Below, piece by piece: positions 8,753 to 17,545 of a stretch of 64,000 nt of DNA (the first letter of the stretch is position 1; every line of letters starts with the position of its first letter). The notes under the pieces are model-generated. The model made no database searches. It had not been told where the DNA came from and saw only the letters and a program-made list of their open reading frames with translations. Made by a program: the position numbers and the translations under genes. Location: the NCBI RefSeq assembly GCF_900086985.1, contig NZ_LT593974.1, positions 1,612,001-1,676,000 on the forward strand, read 5' to 3'. The DNA is from Halomonas sp. HL-93. Its GTDB lineage: Bacteria; Pseudomonadota; Gammaproteobacteria; Pseudomonadales; Halomonadaceae.

Positions 8753-9718
8753 TTAAAACACTTCTTCGTTATGCAACGCCTCAGCGGCGCCCAGCAGCCC
8801 CGTCCACGGGTGGGTGACCACCCAAATGGGAATGTCGGCGTTATACGCGCCCATGCGGCCCTTGTTGACGAAGCTGTCGCGCAGTTGGCTTTTCGGCAGC
8901 CAGTCAAGCAGGCGCGGCAGGATCCCGCCACACAGATAAACCCCGCCACGGGCGCCCATGGTCAGCGTGGCGTCGCCGCACACGTCGCCAAGGATTTTCA
9001 GGAACCGCAGCAGGCTGGTGGTGGCGGTGGGGTCGCCTGTGTTGGCGGCTTGGGTCACCTCTGCCGGGGTAGTGCAGCGCGGCGCCTGATCGTCAAGCGC
9101 GCAGTGGGCCTGATAAAGCTCGAGTAACCCTTGGCCGCACAGAATGCGCTCCACGCTCACCCGCTTGTGGCGCTGTAGAAACACGTCAAGCAACGCGCGC
9201 TCGGTGTCATCGGTGGGCGCGAAGGTAATGTGTCCGCCCTCGGTGGGCAGTGGTATCCAGGCGTGCTGGCCGGGGAAAACACCGGCCACGCCGAGCCCCG
9301 TGCCGGGGCCAATCACCAGCCGCGTAGAATGAGACTGAACGCTGCCGGGCTGTACTTCCACCAGGTTGTCTGCGCCAACGTGGGGCACGCCCAGTGCCTG
9401 GGCGGTGAAGTCGTTGATGATCTTGAACAGCGATAGGTTCAGCGTTTCGCGAACCTCGCTTTTCATGAAGTCCCAGTGGTTGTTGGTCATCTTGACCCGC
9501 TCGGCATGAACCGGGCAGGCAAACGCCAGACAAGCCTCGCGCGGGGCATTTTCACCCGTTGCGCCTACCCGGCTCAGGTAGTCCTGAATCGCCTCAATAA
9601 CGCCTGGGTAGTCCGCGCAGGGGAGATTGATAATATCGTGCGGGGTAATGTCGCCTGGTGTCACCAGCGCCAGGCGTGCATTGGTCCCGCCGATATCGCC
9701 GATCAAGGCCGGTCGCAT
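8753..9718 (-). CDS. glk: Glucokinase
   Basis: Glk phosphorylates cytoplasmic glucose with ATP, feeding Zwf. The 321-residue protein is of the proteobacterial Glk type: ATP-binding GDIGGTNARLAL at the N-terminus, the INDFTAQALGVP segment with the catalytic Asp near residue 101, VIGPGTGLGVA, LPTEGGH and a C-terminal GGVYLCGGILPRL. Its ATG overlaps the edd stop by one base (TGATG), so edd and glk are translationally coupled. Confidence 0.94.
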   Translation of the reverse strand: MRPALIGDIGGTNARLALVTPGDITPHDIINLPCADYPGVIEAIQDYLSRVGATGENAPREACLAFACPVHAERVKMTNNHWDFMKSEVRETLNLSLFKIINDFTAQALGVPHVGADNLVEVQPGSVQSHSTRLVIGPGTGLGVAGVFPGQHAWIPLPTEGGHITFAPTDDTERALLDVFLQRHKRVSVERILCGQGLLELYQAHCALDDQAPRCTTPAEVTQAANTGDPTATTSLLRFLKILGDVCGDATLTMGARGGVYLCGGILPRLLDWLPKSQLRDSFVNKGRMGAYNADIPIWVVTHPWTGLLGAAEALHNEEVF

Positions 9719-11607
9719 CAGGCATCCTCTTGGAGAATCTGTCCTTCCTGGCGGGCCAGGTCGTCGGCCTCAAAGCCGCCGAACACCCCGGCGCCTTCCT
9801 CGCCGCGCATGGCCAGGTGGCGGAAGCCAGAGAATAGCTCACGGCCAAGACCAACGTGGTAGTGATCCAGGTTGCCGATGGTCAGTTCGCGCTCGGCCCA
9901 GTTGGCGGGGTCTACCTTGGCGTTGAGGGTCCCGGCGTTGGCGTCCAGGCGTACGATATCGCCATCGCGCAGTTTCGCCAGTGGGCCGCCGTCCAGGGCT
10001 TCCGGACTCATATGGATAGAAGCCGGCACCTTGCCTGAGGCGCCCGACATGCGGCCGTCGGTGACCAGCGCCACTTTATAGCCACGGTCTTGCAGCACAC
10101 CCAGGAAGGGCGTCAGCTTGTGCAGCTCCGGCATGCCGTTGGCCTTGGGGCCCTGGAAGCGAACCACTACAATCACGTCGCGATCCAAATCACCGGACTC
10201 GAAGGCGGCTTTCATCTCGTTCTGATCTTCAAAAATCTTCACCGGCGCTTCGACGATGCGATGTTCTTCGGTGACCGCCGATACCTTGATGACCCCGCGG
10301 CCCAGGTTGCCTTTCATCACCGTCAGGCCGCCGGTGGGCGCGAACGGGTTGGCAACGGTGCTTAGCACGGCTTCGTCGAGGCTTTTCTCAGGACCTTCGT
10401 GCCAGACCACCTTGCCGTCTTCCAGGAAAGGCTCTTGGGTGTAGGCGGTCAGGTCGGTGCCGAAGACGGTGGGAATATCGCCATGGAGCAGGCCAGCGCC
10501 CAGCAGCTCGCGGAACAGGAAGCTCATGCCGCCCGCCGCCTGGAAGTGGTTGATATCCGCCTGGCCGTTGGGGTAGACCCGCATTAGGCTTGGGGTGACC
10601 GCTGAAAGGTCAGTGAAGTCATCCCAGTTGAGGGTGATGCCCGCCGCTGCCGCCATGGCAATCAGGTGGAGCGTGTGGTTGGTCGAGCCACCGGATGCCA
10701 GCAGCCCAACCACCGCATTGACGATCGCGCGCTCGTCAATCTGCTTGTAGAACGGACGGTACTCGCCACCGGGTTCGGTATTGCGAATGGCCTGTTCGGT
10801 GGCGTAGCGGGTCAGGGCCTCGCGCATCTCTGTGCCGGGGTTGACGAACGAGGTGCCCGGCAGGTGCAGGCCCATCACTTCCATCATCAACTGGTTGGAG
10901 TTGGCAGTGCCGTAGAAGGTGCAGGTGCCGGGGCTGTGGTACGACTCGGATTCGGCCTCCAGCAGGGCATCGCGGCCGACCTTGCCTTCGGCGTACAGCT
11001 GGCGGATGCGGGCCTTTTCCTTGTTGGGCAGGCCGCTGGGCATCGGGCCGGCCGGCACGAACATCGCGGGCAGGTGGCCAAAGCGTGCCGCGGCAATGAA
11101 TAGCCCCGGCACGATCTTGTCGCACACGCCGAGATACAAGGCTGCGTCGAACATGTTGTGGGAAAGGCCCACGGCGGTGGCCATGGCTATTACATCCCGA
11201 GAGAACAGCGACAGCTCCATGCCAGGCTGGCCCTGGGTCACACCATCGCACATCGCCGGTACGCCACCGGCAAACTGGGCCGTTGAGCCCATCGCGTTGG
11301 CAGCGGCTTTAATAGTGGCCGGGAAGGTTTCAAACGGCTGGTGAGCCGAGAGCATGTCGTTGTAGGCCGAAATGATCCCCAGGTTGGCGCTGTTCATCAG
11401 CTTGAGGGAATCTTTTTCCTGCGGGCTGCAGGCCGCAAACCCATGGGCGAGGTTACCGCATGAGAGCTCGCCGCGATGCACGCCGCGTTTATGTTGGTCG
11501 GCCATGCGACGCTCGTAAAGCGCGCGCCGCTCGGCAGACCGCTCACGTATGCGTTGGGTAACCTCGGCAACGGTGGAATTTAAAGTGGCGTGTGTTGAGC
11601 TCGGCAT
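9718..11607 (-). CDS. edd: Phosphogluconate dehydratase
   Basis: Edd converts 6-phosphogluconate to KDPG, the committed Entner-Doudoroff step. The 629-residue IlvD/Edd-family enzyme shows the Fe-S cysteine segments [32 protein letters not shown] and [15 protein letters not shown], and the C-terminal [17 protein letters not shown]. The start at 11607 has GAGG upstream; an 11-residue longer start at 11640 is less likely. First gene of edd-glk-AKR-kinase; two HexR-like boxes lie upstream. Confidence 0.95.
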   Translation of the reverse strand: MPSSTHATLNSTVAEVTQRIRERSAERRALYERRMADQHKRGVHRGELSCGNLAHGFAACSPQEKDSLKLMNSANLGIISAYNDMLSAHQPFETFPATIKAAANAMGSTAQFAGGVPAMCDGVTQGQPGMELSLFSRDVIAMATAVGLSHNMFDAALYLGVCDKIVPGLFIAAARFGHLPAMFVPAGPMPSGLPNKEKARIRQLYAEGKVGRDALLEAESESYHSPGTCTFYGTANSNQLMMEVMGLHLPGTSFVNPGTEMREALTRYATEQAIRNTEPGGEYRPFYKQIDERAIVNAVVGLLASGGSTNHTLHLIAMAAAAGITLNWDDFTDLSAVTPSLMRVYPNGQADINHFQAAGGMSFLFRELLGAGLLHGDIPTVFGTDLTAYTQEPFLEDGKVVWHEGPEKSLDEAVLSTVANPFAPTGGLTVMKGNLGRGVIKVSAVTEEHRIVEAPVKIFEDQNEMKAAFESGDLDRDVIVVVRFQGPKANGMPELHKLTPFLGVLQDRGYKVALVTDGRMSGASGKVPASIHMSPEALDGGPLAKLRDGDIVRLDANAGTLNAKVDPANWAERELTIGNLDHYHVGLGRELFSGFRHLAMRGEEGAGVFGGFEADDLARQEGQILQEDA

Positions 11608-11643
11608 AGGGACCTCTGCATGGTAGCGACGGTAAGTCAAACC

Positions 11644-11658
11644 TGTAGTTATTTTACA
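11644..11658. promoter_or_regulatory. Candidate HexR box 1 upstream of edd
   Basis: TGTAGTTATTTTACA matches 12 of 15 positions of the gammaproteobacterial HexR palindrome (TGTAATTAAATTACA). HexR is the RpiR-family, KDPG-responsive repressor of edd, zwf, eda and glk in many gammaproteobacteria. The hexR gene is not in the window. Confidence 0.5.
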
Positions 11659-11705
11659 TTTTTTGGCGGCGATAGGAGAGACCTTACGGCAATAAAAGCG
11701 CTAAT

Positions 11706-11720
11706 TGTAGTTTTATTACT
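11706..11720. promoter_or_regulatory. Candidate HexR box 2 upstream of edd
   Basis: TGTAGTTTTATTACT matches 11 of 15 positions of the HexR palindrome and lies 62 bases (about six helical turns) from box 1, a spacing compatible with cooperative or loop-forming binding upstream of edd-glk. Confidence 0.4.
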
Positions 11721-11872
11721 CTAATTGATGACAACTATCGCCCTAGGTATTCAGGGCTAACGATGGATTGCAATAGCGGTAATTGCCCGCTTGATAAGCG
11801 TAAATCGCAAGTATAGCAGGCCTGCTTTTGCTACCATCCCCCTCTCTTGATGTTGAACGCTTTGGAGCCACC

Positions 11873-12937
11873 ATGCCCACCGATGTTGCCCCGTCTATTA
11901 TCGAGCGTATTGCGCCGGTAGACGCTGAGGCAGGCGAACGCACCCGCGCCTATCTCGATACGTTGACCAAACCGCCGGGCAGCCTGGGTGAGCTGGAAGC
12001 GCTGGCCATACAACTGAGCGCCATCACCGGAGGGCAAACGCCCAATGTGACGCCAGCCAGCGTGCTGGTATTCGCCGCGGATCACGGTGTAGCCGAAGAG
12101 GGCGTGTCCGCGTTTCCTCAGGCCGTAACGGCGCAAATGGTTGCCAACTTCGCAAGCGGCGGTGCCGCTATCAACGTCTTTGCCCGGCAGATTAGCGCGA
12201 ATATCGACGTCATCGATGTGGGGGTGGCAACACCCTTGGCCGTGGCGGGCGTGACGCATGCCAAGGTACGCCCAGGCACGGCCAATATGGTGCTCGAAGA
12301 CGCCATGCAAGGCGATGAAGCCCACTCAGCGATCAATGCGGGCGTTGCCGCCGTGGAACGCGCCAGCCACGCCGGGGCCAGGTGCATCATCGTCGGCGAG
12401 ATGGGCATTGCCAATACCACCGCCAGTAGCGCCATGCTTGCAGTGTTGACCGGTACGCCAGTGGCCCAGGTGGTGGGCGCTGGCACGGGCATCAACAGCG
12501 CTCAGCAGGCCCATAAAGTCGCGGTGATCGAACAGGCGATTGACGCGCGTCGGGCGGACCCGGAGGACCCGCTAGCGGTGCTCGCCAAGCTGGGCGGGCT
12601 GGAAATCGCTGCGATGACAGGCGCTTATCTGGCTGCGGCCGCGTATCGCTTGCCCGTTGTCGTCGATGGTTTTATTGCCACCGTGGCCGCGCTTACCGCC
12701 TGCCGGTTATGCCCAGACGTACGCGGTTACCTGGTATTTGGCCATCAGTCAGAAGAACCTGGCCACTCAACCGCATTGGAAGCCCTTAAGGCCAAGCCCC
12801 TGCTTAATCTGGGCATGCGCCTGGGCGAGGGCAGCGGGGCGGCGCTGGCATTTCCACTCCTGCAAGCGGCAGTCGCCATGCTAAATGAAATGGCGACCTT
12901 TGCCGATGCGGGCGTTAGCGGCAACACCGGCCAATGA
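11873..12937 (+). CDS. cobT: Nicotinate-nucleotide--dimethylbenzimidazole phosphoribosyltransferase
   Basis: CobT makes alpha-ribazole phosphate from nicotinate mononucleotide and dimethylbenzimidazole for the lower loop of cobalamin. The 354-residue protein shows the conserved LTKPPGSLGELE, FAADHGVAEEGVSAFP and VGEMGIANTTASSA, and the catalytic Glu in MRLGEGSGAALA. The ATG at 11873 is preceded by GGAG. It heads a tightly packed run: the next gene begins four bases before its stop. No cobalamin riboswitch is visible in the ~260 bases upstream. Confidence 0.95.
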   Translation: MPTDVAPSIIERIAPVDAEAGERTRAYLDTLTKPPGSLGELEALAIQLSAITGGQTPNVTPASVLVFAADHGVAEEGVSAFPQAVTAQMVANFASGGAAINVFARQISANIDVIDVGVATPLAVAGVTHAKVRPGTANMVLEDAMQGDEAHSAINAGVAAVERASHAGARCIIVGEMGIANTTASSAMLAVLTGTPVAQVVGAGTGINSAQQAHKVAVIEQAIDARRADPEDPLAVLAKLGGLEIAAMTGAYLAAAAYRLPVVVDGFIATVAALTACRLCPDVRGYLVFGHQSEEPGHSTALEALKAKPLLNLGMRLGEGSGAALAFPLLQAAVAMLNEMATFADAGVSGNTGQ

Positions 12938-13944
12938 CAGTATTCAGCGATTATCTACCCGCGACGCTGGTATTGGTCATCGTGGCTATTATGGTGGATC
13001 TGGTCATCGGCGATCCGCGCTCGCTGCCGCACCCGGTGGTGGTGATTGGGCGTGCGATCAGCGTGCTGGAAACACGCTGGAATCAGGGCAGCGACAAGCA
13101 GCGCCGGCGGTCGGGCGTTATGCTTACCGCCACGATAGTGCTGGCGACGTTCGCGAGCGCTTGGTTGGTACTCAGGCTGCTTAGCGCTTTGCATCCCTGG
13201 CTGGGAATTGTTGCTGAGGTATGGTTACTTGCCACCACGCTTGCTATCAAAGGCTTGGCTGATGCAGGGCGCGCCATTGCGGTGCCGCTTGCAAAGGGTG
13301 ACTTGCCCGCCGCACGGCAAGCGCTGTCCATGATTGTCGGGCGCGACACGCAAGGCCTTGACGAAGCCGGCATCACCCGAGGGGCAGTTGAAACCGTGGC
13401 GGAAAATACCGTGGATGGCATTACCGCGCCGCTGTTTTTTGCGCTGATAGGGGGTGCACCGCTGGCGCTGGCCTACAAGGCAGTCAATACCTTGGATTCC
13501 ATGGTGGGGTATCGCAACCAGCGCTATGCCGATTTCGGATACGCTTCCGCCAAGCTGGATGATACGGCCAACTGGGTACCCGCCCGTTTAACTGCGCTAT
13601 GTCTATGGTTGGCGGGCCTGATGATGAGCGTTCCCAGGGCGTATGATTTGCATTGGAAGGGCGCCTTGCGGGGCACCTGGCGCGATGCGCCGCGTCACCC
13701 AAGCCCCAACGCTGGCTGGCCGGAAGCCATGGTGGCGAGGTTGCTCGGCGTGCAACTGGGCGGCACCAACTACTATGAGGGGGTGGCTTCCTGTCGTGCG
13801 ACGCTAGGCAAGCCGCTGGAGCCACTTCGGGTTGCCCATATCGACGCAACGATTCGTTTAATGCACGGTGGCTGGATGCTATTTATGCTGCTGTCCGCTG
13901 TCTTGATGGTTGCGCTGAGCCTGTTTCCCCCGAGGTTTTTATGA
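12934..13944 (+). CDS. cbiB: Adenosylcobinamide-phosphate synthase
   Basis: CbiB (CobD in Pseudomonas naming) attaches aminopropanol or its phosphate to adenosylcobyric acid at the inner membrane. The 336-residue membrane protein has the family N-terminus VDLVIGDPRSLPHPVVVIGRAI, the RGAVETVAENTVDGITAPLFF segment and KAVNTLDSMVGYRN. Several hydrophobic helices are visible, including near residues 8-24, 63-80 and 312-332. It overlaps cobT by ATGA and the next gene by four bases. Confidence 0.95.
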   Translation: MTVFSDYLPATLVLVIVAIMVDLVIGDPRSLPHPVVVIGRAISVLETRWNQGSDKQRRRSGVMLTATIVLATFASAWLVLRLLSALHPWLGIVAEVWLLATTLAIKGLADAGRAIAVPLAKGDLPAARQALSMIVGRDTQGLDEAGITRGAVETVAENTVDGITAPLFFALIGGAPLALAYKAVNTLDSMVGYRNQRYADFGYASAKLDDTANWVPARLTALCLWLAGLMMSVPRAYDLHWKGALRGTWRDAPRHPSPNAGWPEAMVARLLGVQLGGTNYYEGVASCRATLGKPLEPLRVAHIDATIRLMHGGWMLFMLLSAVLMVALSLFPPRFL

Positions 13945-15059
13945 GCACATTTACATGGCCCAGCCACGGCGGCCAAGCCGAAGCGCTATTGGCCCACTTT
14001 GGCTTGCCCGCCACTCATCGGCTGGACGATTTTAGCGCCAACCTTAATCCCTTGGGGCCACCCGCCTGGGTGCGCGACTGGTTAACCCAACAGTTGGCAG
14101 GCCTTGAGCGCTATCCGGCGCCGGATTATTCCGCAGCCCGCCACGCCATCGCAAGCTATCACCAACTGCGCCCCGAGCAGGTGCTGCTGACAAACGGCGG
14201 CGCCGAGGCGATTTTTCTTGCCGCTGCGCTACATGCCTGGCAGCGCGCGGCAATTATAACACCAAGCTTTGGTGAATATGCCCGTGCTTGCTGCGCCCAC
14301 CGGCTCTCAATCGTTGAGATCGCGCTGCCCGTGCCGGACTTTGACCTGGATGTTGATACGCTGTTGGCAAGGCTTAATGATATCGATGTGCTGTTTCTGT
14401 GTCGGCCCAATAATCCCACAGCGACACTTATCGATACCTCGACCATGGAGATACTGCTGGATTACACGGCTTGGGCGGGCTGCCGGGTGGTGGTGGATGA
14501 GGCTTTTGTGGACATGGTCGGCGATACGCATGATGCGGTGTCGCTGGTACCGCTGCTGGATCGCTATCCGCATCTAATTCTGCTGCGCTCGATGACCAAG
14601 TTTTATACGCTGCCGGGGCTACGGTTAGGCTATATGCTGGCGGATGAAGCCACTATTCAGGCGGCACAGGCCCACCAGCCGCCCTGGAGCGTGAATCACC
14701 TGGCGGCGGAGTTGGTAGCGCCGCTGCTGGCGGACGGTGCCTTTACCCGCCGCACCCAGCGCTGGTTAGCCAGCGAGCGGCGCCCTATGGAGCAAGTGCT
14801 TGCCCAATTGGGGCTGGAGGTGGTGCCAAGCCAGGCGTGCTTCTTTCTTCTCCGCCCTGGCGTCGAGCTACGCGCCGCAGGTATCTCCAGCGACGTGCTA
14901 TTTGAGCGGCTGCTGCGCCAGGGTGTATTGGTGCGCCATACGCATAACTTTACCGGACTCGATGGCGACTGGCTGCGTGTAGCCCTGCGCGATGCACCTG
15001 CTAATCATCGGCTAGTGAGCGTGCTTAAAACAGTAACTGCCAAAACAGGTGCTGCATGA
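13941..15059 (+). CDS. cobD: Threonine-phosphate decarboxylase (PLP enzyme)
   Basis: This fold-type I PLP enzyme (CobD in Salmonella, CobC in Pseudomonas) decarboxylates L-threonine O-3-phosphate to aminopropanol phosphate, the substrate of CbiB. The 372-residue product shows HGG near the N-terminus, DFSANLNPLGPP, LLTNGGAEAIFL, CRPNNPT, VVDEAF and the PLP-lysine segment SMTKFYTLPGLRLGY. It overlaps cbiB and cobU by four bases on each side. Confidence 0.93.
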   Translation: MSTFTWPSHGGQAEALLAHFGLPATHRLDDFSANLNPLGPPAWVRDWLTQQLAGLERYPAPDYSAARHAIASYHQLRPEQVLLTNGGAEAIFLAAALHAWQRAAIITPSFGEYARACCAHRLSIVEIALPVPDFDLDVDTLLARLNDIDVLFLCRPNNPTATLIDTSTMEILLDYTAWAGCRVVVDEAFVDMVGDTHDAVSLVPLLDRYPHLILLRSMTKFYTLPGLRLGYMLADEATIQAAQAHQPPWSVNHLAAELVAPLLADGAFTRRTQRWLASERRPMEQVLAQLGLEVVPSQACFFLLRPGVELRAAGISSDVLFERLLRQGVLVRHTHNFTGLDGDWLRVALRDAPANHRLVSVLKTVTAKTGAA

Positions 15060-15640
15060 TTGTCTTTATAAGCGGCGGGGCACGCTCCGGCAAAAGTGAT
15101 GTAGCCGAGCAGCAGGTGGTGGATGCCGCGGGCAGCGCAGCTTGCTACTACCTGGCCACTGCCAAGGTCACGGATGACGAAATGGCCGAGCGAGTGGCCC
15201 GCCATCGCCAGTCCAGAGACGAGCAGAGGCAAACCGCTCAGTGGAAGACTATCGAAGCGCCGCTGGCGATTGATCAGGCGCTCTCTGACGTGCCCGATGG
15301 CTGCGCCGTGCTACTGGACTGCCTGACGCTCTGGGCCAGCCAGGTGCTGTACGCCAGCGAGCTTAGCAAAGATGAGGGCCTTGCGCTGCTGGCCGACACC
15401 GTGACGGATGCCCGAGCGCGCAGCGTGCACCTGGTAATTGTGTCGAACGATATCAACGAATCGCTGCCGCCAACCGATGCTGAGACCTGGCGTTATCTCG
15501 CCTTTCTCCAGCGCGCCCACCGCTGGCTGGTCGCCGAGGCCGACGCCGTTGTTGAGGTAATCGCGGGCTGTGCCCTGAACTGGAAACCTGAGCAGTGGAA
15601 GCATGAGCAGGGGAAACCCCAAAAGGAGCGGTTGCTGTGA
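15056..15640 (+). CDS. cobU: Adenosylcobinamide kinase/guanylyltransferase (CobU/CobP family), EVG motif absent
   Basis: A 194-residue CobU-family protein expected to phosphorylate adenosylcobinamide and load GMP before CobS. The P-loop SGGARSGKS is intact (residues 6-14), as is the RVARHRQSR segment that holds the guanylylated His, and LLDCLTLWASQ. The usual SNEVGxGIVP motif is missing; its place holds SNDINESLPP. A second CobU-like gene 1.3 kb downstream keeps that motif but has a degenerate P-loop. It overlaps both neighbours. Confidence 0.88.
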   Translation: MIVFISGGARSGKSDVAEQQVVDAAGSAACYYLATAKVTDDEMAERVARHRQSRDEQRQTAQWKTIEAPLAIDQALSDVPDGCAVLLDCLTLWASQVLYASELSKDEGLALLADTVTDARARSVHLVIVSNDINESLPPTDAETWRYLAFLQRAHRWLVAEADAVVEVIAGCALNWKPEQWKHEQGKPQKERLL

Positions 15641-16407
15641 AAAACGCTCTGTTTGGGCTGGTGCTGGCGCTGCAGTTTCTGACCCGAATCCCCATTCCCA
15701 TCGCCAGCCCCTGGACGCCTGCAACCCGGCGCTGGGCGGTGCGTGCCTATCCCTTGGTCGGCCTGCTCATCGGCAGCGTGTTGGTGCTGCTGGCATTTGC
15801 CATGCACAACGTTCCCACGCCGATTACCGCGCTGGCGCTGCTTAGCCTTTGGGTCGCGCTTTCCGGCGGGCTGCACCTGGATGGCGTCATGGATATCGCC
15901 GATGCGCTGGGCAGCAATCAGCCGCTGACGCGCCGTTGGGAAATCATCAAAGACCCGCAGATCGGCAGTTTCGGCATGCTGGCGCTGGTGTTTCTGCTTG
16001 CCTGGAAGGGCGTATTGGTTTGGGCGCTTCTTGCCTACCAGGCGCCGCTCTGGTGGCTGCTGGTGGTGCCCGCACTCGGGCGCTGGGCGGGCGTTGCCTT
16101 GCTTGTCCTGACGCCCTGCGCTCAGCCCAAGGGCTTGGCGTGGAGCTGGCAACAGTCGCTTAGCGGCCAGGAGGTAGCACTGGCGTTGGTGCCGTTGGCC
16201 ATGATGGCGCTGCTGGCACCCTCGCTTGTACTGATTGGACTTGCGGCGGCGGTCTTTGTGGCGCTTTCACGCGTGTTTATGTTGCGACTGTTTAACGGCA
16301 TCAACGGCGATATGGTCGGTGCCACCATTGAAGGAGGAGAGCTTTGGCTACTGATCTTACTGTGGAGTTGGTGGCAGTTCGCCACGGTATCACCGCCTGG
16401 AATTTAG
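15637..16407 (+). CDS. cobS: Adenosylcobinamide-GDP ribazoletransferase (cobalamin synthase)
   Basis: CobS (CobV) joins adenosylcobinamide-GDP to alpha-ribazole (phosphate) at the membrane, the last assembly step. The 256-residue polytopic protein starts with LALQFLTRIPIP. It carries the metal-binding GGLHLDGVMDIADALGS (near residues 74-90) and KDPQIGSFG, then several hydrophobic helices. The start is GTG at 15637 overlapping the cobU stop (GTGA). Its 3' end overlaps the next gene by 64 bases. Confidence 0.94.
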   Translation: MKNALFGLVLALQFLTRIPIPIASPWTPATRRWAVRAYPLVGLLIGSVLVLLAFAMHNVPTPITALALLSLWVALSGGLHLDGVMDIADALGSNQPLTRRWEIIKDPQIGSFGMLALVFLLAWKGVLVWALLAYQAPLWWLLVVPALGRWAGVALLVLTPCAQPKGLAWSWQQSLSGQEVALALVPLAMMALLAPSLVLIGLAAAVFVALSRVFMLRLFNGINGDMVGATIEGGELWLLILLWSWWQFATVSPPGI

Positions 16408-16997
16408 CGCGCCGCTACCAGGGCCAGCGCGATATCCCGCTGCTGTTTCCCGATGCCGAAGCGGGGCTGCTGGCGCTGCGCGAAGCGCTGATGAATGAGC
16501 GTTTCGATGCCATTTATTCAAGCGACTTGAACCGCTGCCAGAAGACGCTTGAGTGGATTCAGGCCGCGAAAGAGGGCGTGCCGGTTGCGCTGGAGCCGCG
16601 TCTGCGCGAACTCGACTTTGGCGAGTACGAAGGCAAGGTGTATGACGAACTCAAAGACCTGCCGCACTATCGCGCCTGGATTGACAGTGTCGGCGAGCTG
16701 CAAATCCCTGGCGGCGAATCGGCCGCTCACCTGCGCGCGCGCCTGGAAGCCTGGCTGCATGATGTGGCTGTGAATGCCCAGCAAGGCAGCCAGCGCAAAA
16801 TTCTGGCCGTCACTCATGGCGGCGTGATCCGTGAACTGCGCCGTCGTTTTGAAACCCTTCACTTCTGGGATGGCTCGGTGAGTCAGGCACAGGGCAGGCG
16901 CTGGACACTCACTTATCACACCGATGCGAATGGCAAAGGAGATTGGCAATGCAGCTCTTCATCGGCGGTGCCTGCGCAGGAAAACGTGACGTCGTAA
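16344..16997 (+). CDS. cobC: Histidine-phosphatase family protein, probable alpha-ribazole phosphatase
   Basis: A 217-residue phosphoglycerate-mutase-like phosphatase with the catalytic AVRHGITAWN, SSDLNRCQKTLE, LRELDFGEYEGK and AVTHGGVIREL motifs. In this operon it most likely dephosphorylates alpha-ribazole-5'-phosphate or adenosylcobalamin-5'-phosphate. The start is TTG at 16344, supported by a very strong AAGGAGGAG just upstream inside cobS. The 64-base overlap with cobS implies coupled translation. Confidence 0.88.
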   Translation: MATDLTVELVAVRHGITAWNLARRYQGQRDIPLLFPDAEAGLLALREALMNERFDAIYSSDLNRCQKTLEWIQAAKEGVPVALEPRLRELDFGEYEGKVYDELKDLPHYRAWIDSVGELQIPGGESAAHLRARLEAWLHDVAVNAQQGSQRKILAVTHGGVIRELRRRFETLHFWDGSVSQAQGRRWTLTYHTDANGKGDWQCSSSSAVPAQENVTS

Positions 16998-17374
16998 CGG
17001 CTCGCTTTCCCGACGCCGTATGGTATCGGCTTGCGCCGGAGCAGCGGCTGGATGCGTGTCAACAAACGCTGCTTGCCGATACGCCGTTGGTGATCACCGG
17101 CGTGTTGGAGTGGCTCGAAGCCGCATCAGGAAGGATGCAAAACGATGCGTTCCGCGAGCAGTGGCAGGGGGATATGACCGGCCTCTACCAGCGCGCCAGC
17201 CAGATAAACGCACCGTTGATTATCATCGCCCACGAAGTCGGCCGTGGCATCGTGCCCATGCAGCCCGAACAACGCCGCCTGCGCGATCTCAATGGCTGGT
17301 TCGTGCAAGACGCTACCCGTCAAGCCGACCAGGTTTGGTATGTACGCCATGGGTTGGTGCAGTTGATTAAGTAG
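16949..17374 (+). CDS. Second CobU-like protein (degenerate P-loop, intact EVG motif)
   Basis: A 141-residue protein recognisable as CobU-like. Its C-terminal half has IIAHEVGRGIVPMQPEQRRLRDLNGW, the motif that normally follows the guanylyltransferase core. Its N-terminal loop GGACAGKRD is a weakened P-loop, and the RHR segment is missing. It is about 50 residues shorter than CobU. The ATG at 16949 follows AAAGGAGA; the ORF could start six bases earlier at TTG. It ends the first cob block. It may supply the function missing from cobU at 15056, or act in a complex with it; both are inference. Confidence 0.7.
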   Translation: MQLFIGGACAGKRDVVTARFPDAVWYRLAPEQRLDACQQTLLADTPLVITGVLEWLEAASGRMQNDAFREQWQGDMTGLYQRASQINAPLIIIAHEVGRGIVPMQPEQRRLRDLNGWFVQDATRQADQVWYVRHGLVQLIK

Positions 17375-17427
17375 TTTGCCCGGCTTTTTATCACGATAGC
17401 GCGGGCGAATTTTTGCCTGTTTTGTAA

Positions 17428-17456
17428 GCGATTTCTTACGCCGTGTAAGAGATCGC
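17428..17456. promoter_or_regulatory. Hairpin in the vgrG 5' region
   Basis: A 12-bp stem (one G-U pair) with a 5-base loop: arms GCGATTTCTTAC and GTAAGAGATCGC. No T-run follows, so it is not a standard terminator. It lies 90 bases upstream of the vgrG start in the 171-base gap after the cob block; it could be an mRNA leader structure or an operator. Confidence 0.4.
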
Positions 17457-17545
17457 TGTGACTTGTCCTAAATGGGTTGTGCTTCGCTTCTAGCTCGCTA
17501 TTCTGATCGTTTTTATTAGCAGTTGACGATCCAGGGAGCGGGATT

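Noticed and set aside
15493..16152. A 219-codon antisense frame over cobU/cobS
   Set aside because: Antisense shadow; product rich in Arg/Gln/Pro and no conserved pattern.
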